NCBI RefSeq assembly: GCF_029836165.1
Contig: NZ_JAOEBG010000003.1
Coordinates: 186,001-250,000, forward strand
DNA length: 64,000 bases
Direction: 5' to 3'
DNA from: Pseudomonas sp. GD04091
GTDB taxonomy: Bacteria > Pseudomonadota > Gammaproteobacteria > Pseudomonadales > Pseudomonadaceae
The position numbers were made by a program, and so were the translations under genes. Below the pieces are notes generated by a model. It did not search any database. It saw only the letters and a list, made by a program, of their open reading frames with translations, and was not told the DNA's origin. Positions 57,101 through 64,000 of the stretch are shown one piece after another (the stretch's first letter is position 1; each line of letters opens with the position of its first letter).

Positions 57101-59746
57101 TCAGCAGTCCAGTGGGTTGCGCTTGTCCGGATCGATGCCGAACTTGACGATGGCGTCAGCGACAACCTTCGGTTCGATCTCGCCACGGTCAGCCAGGGCT
57201 TCCAGGGCAGCCAGCACCACGAAGTGGCGGTCGACTTCGAAGAAGTGACGCAGCTTCTTGCGGCTGTCGCTGCGACCGTAGCCATCGGTACCCAGGACCT
57301 TGAACTCTTTGCTCGGCACCCACTGGCGAATCTGCTCGGCGAACAGCTTCATGTAGTCGGTGGAGGCGATGACCGGGCCCTTGCGACCAGCCAGGCACTC
57401 TTCGACGTAAGTCTGCTGAGGCTTCTGGCCAGGCTTGAGGCGGTTGGCGCGTTCCACGGCCAGGCCGTCGCGACGCAGTTCGTTGAAGCTGGTGACGCTC
57501 CACACGTCGGCGCCGACGTTGAACTCTTCACGCAGGATCTTCGCCGCCTCGCGGACTTCGCGCAGGATGGTGCCGGAGCCCATCAGCTGTACGTGGTGCG
57601 CGGCTTCGCGGGTGTCTTCTTCGAGCAGGTACATGCCCTTGATGATGCCTTCCTCGACGCCGGCCGGCATGGCGGGCTGCTGGTAGGATTCGTTCATCAC
57701 GGTGATGTAGTAGAAGATGTCCTGTTGCTCTTCGGTCATCTTCTTCATGCCGTCCTGGATGATCACCGCCAGCTCGTAGCCGTAGGTTGGATCGTAGGTG
57801 CGGCAGTTCGGGATGGTGCCCGCCATCATGTGGCTGTGACCGTCTTCGTGCTGCAGGCCTTCACCGTTGAGGGTGGTACGGCCGGCGGTACCGCCGATCA
57901 GGAAACCACGGGTGCGGCTGTCGCCAGCGGCCCAGGCCAGGTCGCCGATACGCTGGAAGCCGAACATCGAGTAGAAGATGTAGAACGGCAGCATCGGCTG
58001 GTTGTGGCAGCTGTACGAGGTACCGGCGGCGATGAACGACGACATGGCGCCGGCTTCGTTGATGCCTTCCTCGAGGATCTGGCCCTTCTTGTCCTCGCGG
58101 TAGAACATCACCTGGTCTTTATCGACTGGCTCGTAGAGCTGGCCGACCGACGAGTAGATGCCCAACTGGCGGAACATGCCTTCCATGCCGAAAGTACGGG
58201 CTTCGTCCGGGATGATCGGGACGATGCGCTGGCCGATGTCCTTGTCCTTGACCAGCTGCGCGAGGATGCGCACGAAGGCCATGGTGGTGGAGATTTCGCG
58301 GTCGCCCGAGCCGTCCAGGATTGCCTTGAGGGTTTCCAGTGGCGGGGTCGGCACGCTGAAGCTCTTGGCGCGACGCTGCGGCACGAAGCCACCCAGGGCG
58401 GCGCGACGCTCGGCCAGGTACTTGGCTTCGGCGGAGCCTTCTTCCGGCTTGAAGAACGGCAGGTTCTCAAGGTCGGCATCCTTGACCGGGATGTCGAAGC
58501 GGTCACGGAAGTGACGCAGGCTGTCGACGTCGACCTTCTTGGTGTTGTGCGCGGTGTTCTTGGCTTCGCCGGCACCGGTACCGTAACCCTTGATGGTCTT
58601 GGCCAGGATGACGGTCGGCTGCTCCTTGTGGTTCACAGCCTGGTGGTACGCCGCATAGACCTTGTACGGGTCGTGGCCGCCACGGTTGAGCTTCCAGATC
58701 TCTTCGTCGGACAGGTCTTCGACCATGGCCTTGAGTTCCGGGGTGTTGAAGAAGTTCTCACGGACGTACGCGCCGTCTTTGGCTTTGTAGTTCTGGTACT
58801 CGCCGTCGATGACTTCGTCCATGCGACGCTGCAGGGCGCCGTTGGTGTCCTTGGCCAGCAGTGGGTCCCAGAAACGGCCCCAGACCACCTTGTTGACGTT
58901 CCAGCCACCGCCACGGAACACGCCTTCGAGTTCCTGGATGATCTTGCCGTTGCCGCGAACCGGGCCGTCGAGGCGCTGCAGGTTGCAGTTGATGACGAAG
59001 ATCAGGTTGTCCAGCTTCTCGCGGCCGGCCAGGGCGATCGCGCCCAGGGATTCCGGCTCGTCGCACTCGCCGTCGCCCATGAAGCACCAGACCTTCTGCT
59101 TGCCGGCCGGGATGAAGCCACGGGCTTCCAGGTACTTCATGAAGCGTGCCTGGTAGATCGCCTGGATCGGGCCCAGGCCCATCGACACGGTCGGGAACTG
59201 CCAGAAGTCAGGCATCAACCACGGGTGCGGGTACGAAGACAGGCCTTTGCCGTCCACTTCCTGGCGGAAGTTGTTCATCTGCTCTTCGTTGATGCGGCCT
59301 TCCATGAAGGCGCGGGCGTAGACGCCTGGCGAGGCGTGGCCCTGGAAGAAGATCAGGTCGCCGCCGTGTTCTTCGGTCGGGGCCTGGAAGAAGTAGTTGA
59401 AGCCGATGTCGTACAGGGTGGCGCTGGAGGCGAAGCTGGAGATGTGTCCGCCCAGGTCCGAGTCTTTCAGGTTGGTGCGCATGACCATGGCCAGGGCGTT
59501 CCAACGCACCATCGAGCGAATGCGGCGTTCCATGAACAGGTCGCCAGGCATGCGTGCTTCGTGGGTGACAGGGATGGTGTTGCGGTATGGCGTGGTGATT
59601 GCGTACGGCAGCTGGGAGCCACTGCGGGTGGCCAGCTCGCCCATGCGGGTCATCAGGTAATGAGCGCGGTCTTCGCCTTCTTTGTCGAGGACCGACTCCA
59701 GGGCATCCAGCCATTCCTGGGTTTCGATTGGATCGAGGTCTTGCAT
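57101..59746 (-). CDS. aceE: pyruvate dehydrogenase E1 component, homodimeric
   Basis: 881 residues, the homodimeric E1 type. It decarboxylates pyruvate with thiamine diphosphate and passes the acetyl group to AceF. DPIETQEWLDALESVLDKEG is the typical start; the TPP-binding motif is FMGDGECDEPES followed by ..NLIFVINCNLQRLDGPVRGN (GDG-x26-27-N). GHISSFASSATLYDIGFNYF and QDGMKKMTEEQQDIFYYITV are conserved. It is followed by aceF after 13 nt. Two palindromes lie upstream. Confidence 0.97.
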   Translation of the reverse strand: MQDLDPIETQEWLDALESVLDKEGEDRAHYLMTRMGELATRSGSQLPYAITTPYRNTIPVTHEARMPGDLFMERRIRSMVRWNALAMVMRTNLKDSDLGGHISSFASSATLYDIGFNYFFQAPTEEHGGDLIFFQGHASPGVYARAFMEGRINEEQMNNFRQEVDGKGLSSYPHPWLMPDFWQFPTVSMGLGPIQAIYQARFMKYLEARGFIPAGKQKVWCFMGDGECDEPESLGAIALAGREKLDNLIFVINCNLQRLDGPVRGNGKIIQELEGVFRGGGWNVNKVVWGRFWDPLLAKDTNGALQRRMDEVIDGEYQNYKAKDGAYVRENFFNTPELKAMVEDLSDEEIWKLNRGGHDPYKVYAAYHQAVNHKEQPTVILAKTIKGYGTGAGEAKNTAHNTKKVDVDSLRHFRDRFDIPVKDADLENLPFFKPEEGSAEAKYLAERRAALGGFVPQRRAKSFSVPTPPLETLKAILDGSGDREISTTMAFVRILAQLVKDKDIGQRIVPIIPDEARTFGMEGMFRQLGIYSSVGQLYEPVDKDQVMFYREDKKGQILEEGINEAGAMSSFIAAGTSYSCHNQPMLPFYIFYSMFGFQRIGDLAWAAGDSRTRGFLIGGTAGRTTLNGEGLQHEDGHSHMMAGTIPNCRTYDPTYGYELAVIIQDGMKKMTEEQQDIFYYITVMNESYQQPAMPAGVEEGIIKGMYLLEEDTREAAHHVQLMGSGTILREVREAAKILREEFNVGADVWSVTSFNELRRDGLAVERANRLKPGQKPQQTYVEECLAGRKGPVIASTDYMKLFAEQIRQWVPSKEFKVLGTDGYGRSDSRKKLRHFFEVDRHFVVLAALEALADRGEIEPKVVADAIVKFGIDPDKRNPLDC

Positions 59747-59855
59747 GGCTTGCTCCAGGGCGGAAAGGCCACCAGAATCGATGGCCTGAGTTTGCGACTG
59801 GCCTTATGGGCAGACGTCGTGAATTCTTGGATTACCGGACAGTCATCCGGCGCGG

Positions 59856-59870
59856 TGTAGTTTTACTACA
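59856..59870. promoter_or_regulatory. HexR-like operator 1 upstream of aceE
   Basis: TGTAGTTTTACTACA is a perfect 6-3-6 palindrome and fits the general TGTA-n7-TACA form recalled for HexR sites in gamma-proteobacteria. It lies 110-124 nt upstream of the aceE ATG. The regulator is inferred. Confidence 0.5.
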
Positions 59871-59907
59871 AATGCTTTCGCATTTCATGCTTTGGCGCAT
59901 CAGGAGT

Positions 59908-59922
59908 AGTAGTAAAACTACA
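59908..59922. promoter_or_regulatory. HexR-like operator 2 upstream of aceE
   Basis: AGTAGTAAAACTACA matches the reverse complement of operator 1 except for the first base. It starts 52 bp from operator 1, about five helical turns, so both lie on one face of the DNA. Confidence 0.45.
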
Positions 59923-60129
59923 CAAATGCGACGTTTGGTCGCATCCCGGGTTGTGAGGAAAAACGTTCATGTTGGTTGGAAGCATGTTGCGAGCGGGTGA
60001 ATCTTGATGAGTTTTGCCAATCTTTCGTCTATTTCAGCTATTTCCAACTTTTGTACGACAGTCCAACCGTGTTCCAGCCCCTATTTTGTCCCCTCAACCG
60101 CTCTCTTTCACGCCGATCAAGGATAGACC

Positions 60130-63063
60130 ATGCGCCTGCCTTTGCCGTTCGATCTGCCCGTCGCCCTCCAACCACTGGTCGCCCGCAACGAACAGTTCCT
60201 GCGTGATGCCCTGGCCGGCCATCCTCATCTGGATTTCGACACGCTGAGCGCAGACCACCGGCGCCAGTTCGGCCAGGTCGCCGCCGCCAGCGACTTCGTC
60301 CTGGCGCAGGCCCAGCGCGACCCGACGATGCTGTTCGACCTGCTGAGCTGCGCAGCGATGGATCGCGCCTACGCGCCGGGGCAGTTGCGCGCGCACATCC
60401 ATGCCGCCGCCCAGGCCGCCCAGAGCGAGGACGAGCTGGCGCGCAACCTGCGTCGCGAGCGCAATCGCCAGCAGTTGCGCATCATCTGGCGCGACATCAC
60501 CCGCCAGGCGGCGCTGGCCGAGACCTGCCGCGACCTGTCCGACCTGGCCGACGCCAGCATCGACGAGGCTTATCAATGGCTGTATCCGCGCCATTGCCAA
60601 CAGTTCGGCACACCCATCGGCAACCGCAGCGGCCAGCCTCAGCACATGGTGGTGCTGGGCATGGGCAAGCTCGGCGCGGTGGAGTTGAACCTGTCGTCCG
60701 ACATCGACCTGATCTTCGCCTTCCCCGAAGGCGGCGAGACCGAGGGTGTGAAGCGCTCGCTGGACAACCAGGAGTTCTTCACCCGCCTGGGCCAGCGCCT
60801 GATCAAGGCCCTCGACCCGGTCACCGTCGACGGTTTCGTGTTCCGCGTCGACATGCGCCTGCGTCCCTATGGTTCGGCTGGCGCGCTGGTGCTCAGCTTC
60901 AATGCCCTGGAACAGTACTATCAGGATCAGGGTCGCGACTGGGAGCGCTACGCGATGATCAAGGCGCGGGTGGTGGCCGGCGACCAGGCTGCCGGCGCGC
61001 AGTTGCAGGAGATGCTGCGGCCGTTCGTCTACCGCCGTTACCTGGACTTCTCCGCCATCGAGGCGCTGCGCACCATGAAGCAGCTGATCCAGCAGGAAGT
61101 CCGGCGCAAGGGCATGGCCGACAACATCAAGCTTGGCGCTGGCGGCATTCGCGAGGTGGAATTCATCGCCCAGGCCTTCCAGCTGATCCACGGCGGGCGC
61201 GACCTGAGCCTGCAGCAGCGCCCCCTGCTGAAGGTGCTGGCAACCCTGGAGGGGCAGGGCTACCTGCCTCCGGCCGTGGTGTCCGAGCTGCGCGAGGGCT
61301 ATGAGTTCCTGCGCTACACCGAACACGCCATCCAGGCCATCGCCGACCGCCAGACGCAGATGCTGCCGGATGACGAGACCGATCGCGCGCGCATCGCCTA
61401 CATGCTCGGCTACGCCGACTGGAACGCCTTCCACGACCAGCTCATGCAGTGGCGTGGGCGTATCGACTGGCACTTCCGCCAGGTGATCGCCGATCCGGAC
61501 GAAGACGAGGCCGAGGGCGAGCTGGTGGTCGGTGGCGAATGGTCGCCGCTGTGGGAACAGGCCCAGGACGAAGAAGCCGCAGGGCGTCAGCTGGAAGAGG
61601 CCGGTTTCCGTCAGCCAGCTGAGGCCCTGCGCCGGCTCAATGCGCTGCGCGTCAGCCCGACCCTGCGATCGATGCAGCGTATCGGTCGTGAGCGGCTGGA
61701 CGCCTTCATCCCGCGCCTGCTGGCCCAGGCGGTGGAACACGACAACCCGGACCTGGTGCTGGAGCGCGTGCTGCCGCTGGTCGAGGCCGTGGCCCGGCGC
61801 TCGGCCTACCTCGTGCTGCTCACCGAGAACCCAGGCGCCCTGCGTCGGCTGCTGACCCTGTGCGCCGCCAGCCCGTGGATCGCCGAGCAGATCGCCCGTT
61901 ACCCGCTGCTGCTCGACGAGCTGCTCAACGAAGGCCGGCTGTTCAGTCCGCCGTTGGCGCCGGAGCTGGCCGCCGAGCTGCGCGAGCGCCTGACGCGCAT
62001 CCCCGAGGACGATCTGGAGCAGCAGATGGAGGCCCTGCGCCACTTCAAGCTGGCCCACAGCCTGCGGGTGGCCGCTTCGGAGATCAGCGGCAACCTGCCG
62101 TTGATGAAGGTCAGCGACTACCTGACCTGGCTGGCCGAGGCCATTCTCGACCAGGTGCTGGCCCTGGCCTGGCGCCAGACCGTGGCGCGTCATGGCCAAC
62201 CTAAAAGAAGCGACGGCAGCCTGTGCGACCCGGGCTTCATCATCGTCGGCTACGGCAAGGTCGGCGGCATCGAGCTGGGGCATGGCTCCGACCTCGACCT
62301 GGTGTTCATCCACGACGGCGATCCGAACGCCGAAACCGATGGCGCCAAGCCCATCGATGGCGCGCAGTTCTTCACCCGGCTGGGCCAGCGCATCATCCAC
62401 CTGCTGACCACCCAGACCAACTCTGGCCAACTGTACGACGTGGACATGCGCCTGCGTCCCTCCGGTGCCTCGGGCCTGCTGGTGAGCTCGCTGGGCGCCT
62501 TCGAACGCTACCAGCAGAACGAGGCCTGGACCTGGGAACACCAGGCGCTGGTGCGGGCCCGCGTGCTGGTGGGTTGCAATCAGGTGGCGACGGCGTTCGA
62601 AGCGGTACGGGCGAAGGTCCTCGGCCAGCCCCGCGACCTCGCCAAGCTGCGCGTCGAAGTGAGCGAGATGCGCGCCAAGATGCGCGACAACCTGGGTACC
62701 AAGGTCACTGCCGCCGGTACCGCGGGCAACGCCTTCGAGGCCGGTCAGCCGTTCGATATCAAGCAGGATGCCGGCGGTATCGTGGATATCGAATTTATGG
62801 TGCAATACGCCGCTTTGGCCTGGTCCCATGACCATCCGGCCATCCTGCGCTGGACCGACAATATCCGCATCCTCGAAGAACTGGAGCAGGCCGGGCTGAT
62901 GCCCGCCGCCGACGCCGTGCTGCTGCGCGAGGTGTACAAGGCGTTTCGTTCGGCCTCTCACCGCCAGGCCCTGCAGAAGCAGGCTGGGGTGATCGATGCG
63001 GCGCAGTTTGTCGATGAGCGTCGTGAGGTGCGGCGGATCTGGGGTGAACTGGGTCTGACCTGA
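60130..63063 (+). CDS. glnE: bifunctional glutamine synthetase adenylyltransferase/deadenylylase
   Basis: 977 residues, the usual two-lobed GlnE. It adenylylates and deadenylylates glutamine synthetase under control of PII (GlnB/GlnK) and glutamine. The first nucleotidyltransferase domain has GMGKLGAVELNLSSDIDLIF (about 177-196) with G-S-x-D-x-D, and the second has GYGKVGGIELGHGSDLDLVF (about 708-727). A helical linker lies between and a helical C-terminus follows. It is divergent from aceE. AAGGA precedes the ATG. Confidence 0.96.
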   Translation: MRLPLPFDLPVALQPLVARNEQFLRDALAGHPHLDFDTLSADHRRQFGQVAAASDFVLAQAQRDPTMLFDLLSCAAMDRAYAPGQLRAHIHAAAQAAQSEDELARNLRRERNRQQLRIIWRDITRQAALAETCRDLSDLADASIDEAYQWLYPRHCQQFGTPIGNRSGQPQHMVVLGMGKLGAVELNLSSDIDLIFAFPEGGETEGVKRSLDNQEFFTRLGQRLIKALDPVTVDGFVFRVDMRLRPYGSAGALVLSFNALEQYYQDQGRDWERYAMIKARVVAGDQAAGAQLQEMLRPFVYRRYLDFSAIEALRTMKQLIQQEVRRKGMADNIKLGAGGIREVEFIAQAFQLIHGGRDLSLQQRPLLKVLATLEGQGYLPPAVVSELREGYEFLRYTEHAIQAIADRQTQMLPDDETDRARIAYMLGYADWNAFHDQLMQWRGRIDWHFRQVIADPDEDEAEGELVVGGEWSPLWEQAQDEEAAGRQLEEAGFRQPAEALRRLNALRVSPTLRSMQRIGRERLDAFIPRLLAQAVEHDNPDLVLERVLPLVEAVARRSAYLVLLTENPGALRRLLTLCAASPWIAEQIARYPLLLDELLNEGRLFSPPLAPELAAELRERLTRIPEDDLEQQMEALRHFKLAHSLRVAASEISGNLPLMKVSDYLTWLAEAILDQVLALAWRQTVARHGQPKRSDGSLCDPGFIIVGYGKVGGIELGHGSDLDLVFIHDGDPNAETDGAKPIDGAQFFTRLGQRIIHLLTTQTNSGQLYDVDMRLRPSGASGLLVSSLGAFERYQQNEAWTWEHQALVRARVLVGCNQVATAFEAVRAKVLGQPRDLAKLRVEVSEMRAKMRDNLGTKVTAAGTAGNAFEAGQPFDIKQDAGGIVDIEFMVQYAALAWSHDHPAILRWTDNIRILEELEQAGLMPAADAVLLREVYKAFRSASHRQALQKQAGVIDAAQFVDERREVRRIWGELGLT

Positions 63064-63070
63064 GATTGTT

Positions 63071-63183
63071 GGGGCCGCTGTGCGGCCCTTTCGCGACACA
63101 AGGCCGCTCCTACAATTGGCCGGCGTATGCAGTGCCTTTGTGGGAGCGGCCTTGTGTCGCGAAAGGGCGGCAAAGCAGCCCCA
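63071..63183. repeat. REP inverted pair (GCGGCCTTGTGTCGCG type)
   Basis: GCGACACAAGGCCGCTCCTA and GGGAGCGGCCTTGTGTCGCG face each other, flanked by GGGGCCGCTGTGCGGCC and CAAAGCAGCCCC. It lies between glnE and waaF, which are on the same strand. Confidence 0.88.
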
Positions 63184-63297
63184 AAGGCTCATGCCTCACC
63201 ACCGGTGGTACACTGTCCGCCACATAGCCTGAATATAAAGAGGGGAGGCCGGGTTGTAGCGCAGCCTGCAGCCTCCCCGAATGTTTCTGGATAACGC

Positions 63298-64000
63298 ATG
63301 AGAATACTGATCATTGGCCCCAGCTGGGTCGGCGACATGGTGATGGCGCAGACCCTGTTCCAGTGCCTCAAACAGCAGCACCCCGACTGCGTGATCGACG
63401 TGCTGGCGCCCGAGTGGAGCCGGCCGATCCTCGAGCGCATGCCCGAGGTACGCCAGGCCTTGAGCTTCCCGCTCGGCCACGGCGCGCTGGAACTGGCCAC
63501 GCGCCGGCGCATCGGCAAGTCGCTGGCCGGCCAGTACGACCAGGCGATCCTGCTGCCCAACTCGCTCAAGTCGGCCCTGGTGCCGTACTTCGCCGGCATT
63601 CCCAAGCGCACCGGCTGGCGTGGCGAGATGCGCTACCTGCTGCTCAACGACGTACGCAAGCTGGACAAGGCCCGCTACCCGCTGATGATCGAGCGCTTCA
63701 TGGCCCTGGCCTACGCGCCGGGCACCGAACTGCCCAAGCCTTATCCGCGCCCGAGCCTGCAGATCGAAGCTGCGAGCCGTGATGCCGCCTTGGCCAAGTT
63801 CGGCCTCGAGCTGGACCGTCCGGTACTCGCCCTGTGCCCCGGCGCCGAGTTCGGCGAGGCCAAGCGCTGGCCGGCCGAGCATTACGCCGAAGTGGCCGAT
63901 GCGATGATCCGCCAGGGCTGGCAGGTCTGGCTGTTCGGCTCGAAGAACGATCACCCGGTCGGCGAGCAGATCCGCGACCGCCTGATCCCGGGCCTGCGTG
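63298..64000 (+). CDS. waaF: ADP-heptose:LPS heptosyltransferase II (3'-truncated by window)
   Basis: The first 234 residues are visible, starting at ATG 63298; the frame is open to the right edge. WaaF adds the second heptose to the LPS inner core. MRILIIGPSWVGDMVMAQTL is the family start, with GTELPKPYPRPSLQ and the acceptor/donor region LALCPGAEFGEAKRWPAEHYA. WLFGSKNDHPVGEQI fits glycosyltransferase family 9. It follows glnE after 234 nt; ilvE, which I recall between these genes in P. aeruginosa, is absent, as in P. putida. Confidence 0.95.
   Translation, partial: MRILIIGPSWVGDMVMAQTLFQCLKQQHPDCVIDVLAPEWSRPILERMPEVRQALSFPLGHGALELATRRRIGKSLAGQYDQAILLPNSLKSALVPYFAGIPKRTGWRGEMRYLLLNDVRKLDKARYPLMIERFMALAYAPGTELPKPYPRPSLQIEAASRDAALAKFGLELDRPVLALCPGAEFGEAKRWPAEHYAEVADAMIRQGWQVWLFGSKNDHPVGEQIRDRLIPGLR

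Larger units (their letters stand above)
59747..60129. other. 383-bp divergent intergenic region (aceE / glnE)
   Basis: No gene. Two matching palindromes (59856-59870 and 59908-59922) lie 110-176 nt upstream of the aceE ATG. The rest is AT-richer than the genes and should contain the divergent promoters. The glnE ribosome binding site AAGGA is near 60118. Confidence 0.7.

Noticed and set aside
57224-59860. 878-codon open frame on the plus strand opposite aceE
   Set aside because: It is the antisense shadow of aceE; the minus-strand product is a complete, well-known enzyme.
60094-63192. 1032-codon open frame opposite glnE
   Set aside because: It runs through the glnE complement and into REP sequence at its 5' end; the composition is unlike a protein.

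Overview
The window is a GC-rich chromosomal segment from a Pseudomonas, most likely the P. putida group. The support is threefold: P. putida-type REP palindromes are scattered between genes, the product sequences are pseudomonad (OprD porin, RimBK, AmgRS-like OmpR/EnvZ, DipA, SsuEADCBF), and the gene order recalls known Pseudomonas neighbourhoods (rmlBACD-dctBD; pckA-hslO-PAP2-hslR-rimBK-envZ/ompR-tex-gshA; msrA-dipA-aceFE-glnE-waaF). The species call is inference from content and gene order; no search was run. Genes are mostly intact, tightly packed housekeeping genes. The two ends cut an RHS gene (left) and waaF (right).

Layout. 1-2.5 kb: the 3' end of an RHS polymorphic toxin with a nuclease-like tail, and its probable immunity gene. 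2.7-8.4 kb: an FMN-binding glutamate-synthase-like enzyme, an OprD-family porin and a TonB-dependent siderophore receptor. 8.5-13.1 kb: a small orphan ORF, agmatine deiminase, and a large three-domain kinase/M23-like/class III aminotransferase fusion. 13.3-20.3 kb: the dTDP-L-rhamnose operon rmlBACD, followed by a DctB/DctD-like two-component pair coupled to a thioesterase gene. 20.5-29.5 kb: cysQ, nudE, yrfG, kbp, fdhD with a YdeP-type molybdoenzyme, a glycine-zipper protein, an orphan CheR-type methyltransferase, a LuxR-type response regulator and a thioesterase. 29.6-40.2 kb: pckA, hslO, a PAP2 phosphatase, hslR, rimBK, envZ/ompR, tex and a PaaI-type thioesterase. 40.4-47.5 kb: gshA, a TetR regulator and the sulfonate-sulfur operon ssuEADCBF. 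47.8-55.1 kb: hemE, an OB-fold periplasmic protein, creD, a GST, msrA and the PDE dipA. 55.4-64 kb: pyruvate dehydrogenase aceEF, glnE and the start of waaF.

Functionally the window links central carbon metabolism (PckA, AceEF), nitrogen control (GlnE, agmatine use), sulfur scavenging (Ssu), redox and stress protection (GshA, MsrA, Hsp33, Hsp15, GST), envelope biogenesis (rhamnose, heptose, PAP2, CreD) and signalling (OmpR/EnvZ, DctBD-like, DipA).

The most interesting non-standard signals are: the kinase-lyase-type fusion next to agmatine deiminase, with a pair of matching palindromes 63 bp apart in front of aguA; twin palindromes 52 bp apart upstream of aceE that resemble HexR boxes, with related half-sites upstream of pckA; an 18-bp perfect palindrome upstream of hemE; an intrinsic terminator between ompR and envZ; the RHS tail/immunity pair; and at least three REP families at about a dozen loci. 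No tRNA, rRNA, IS element or CRISPR array was seen.
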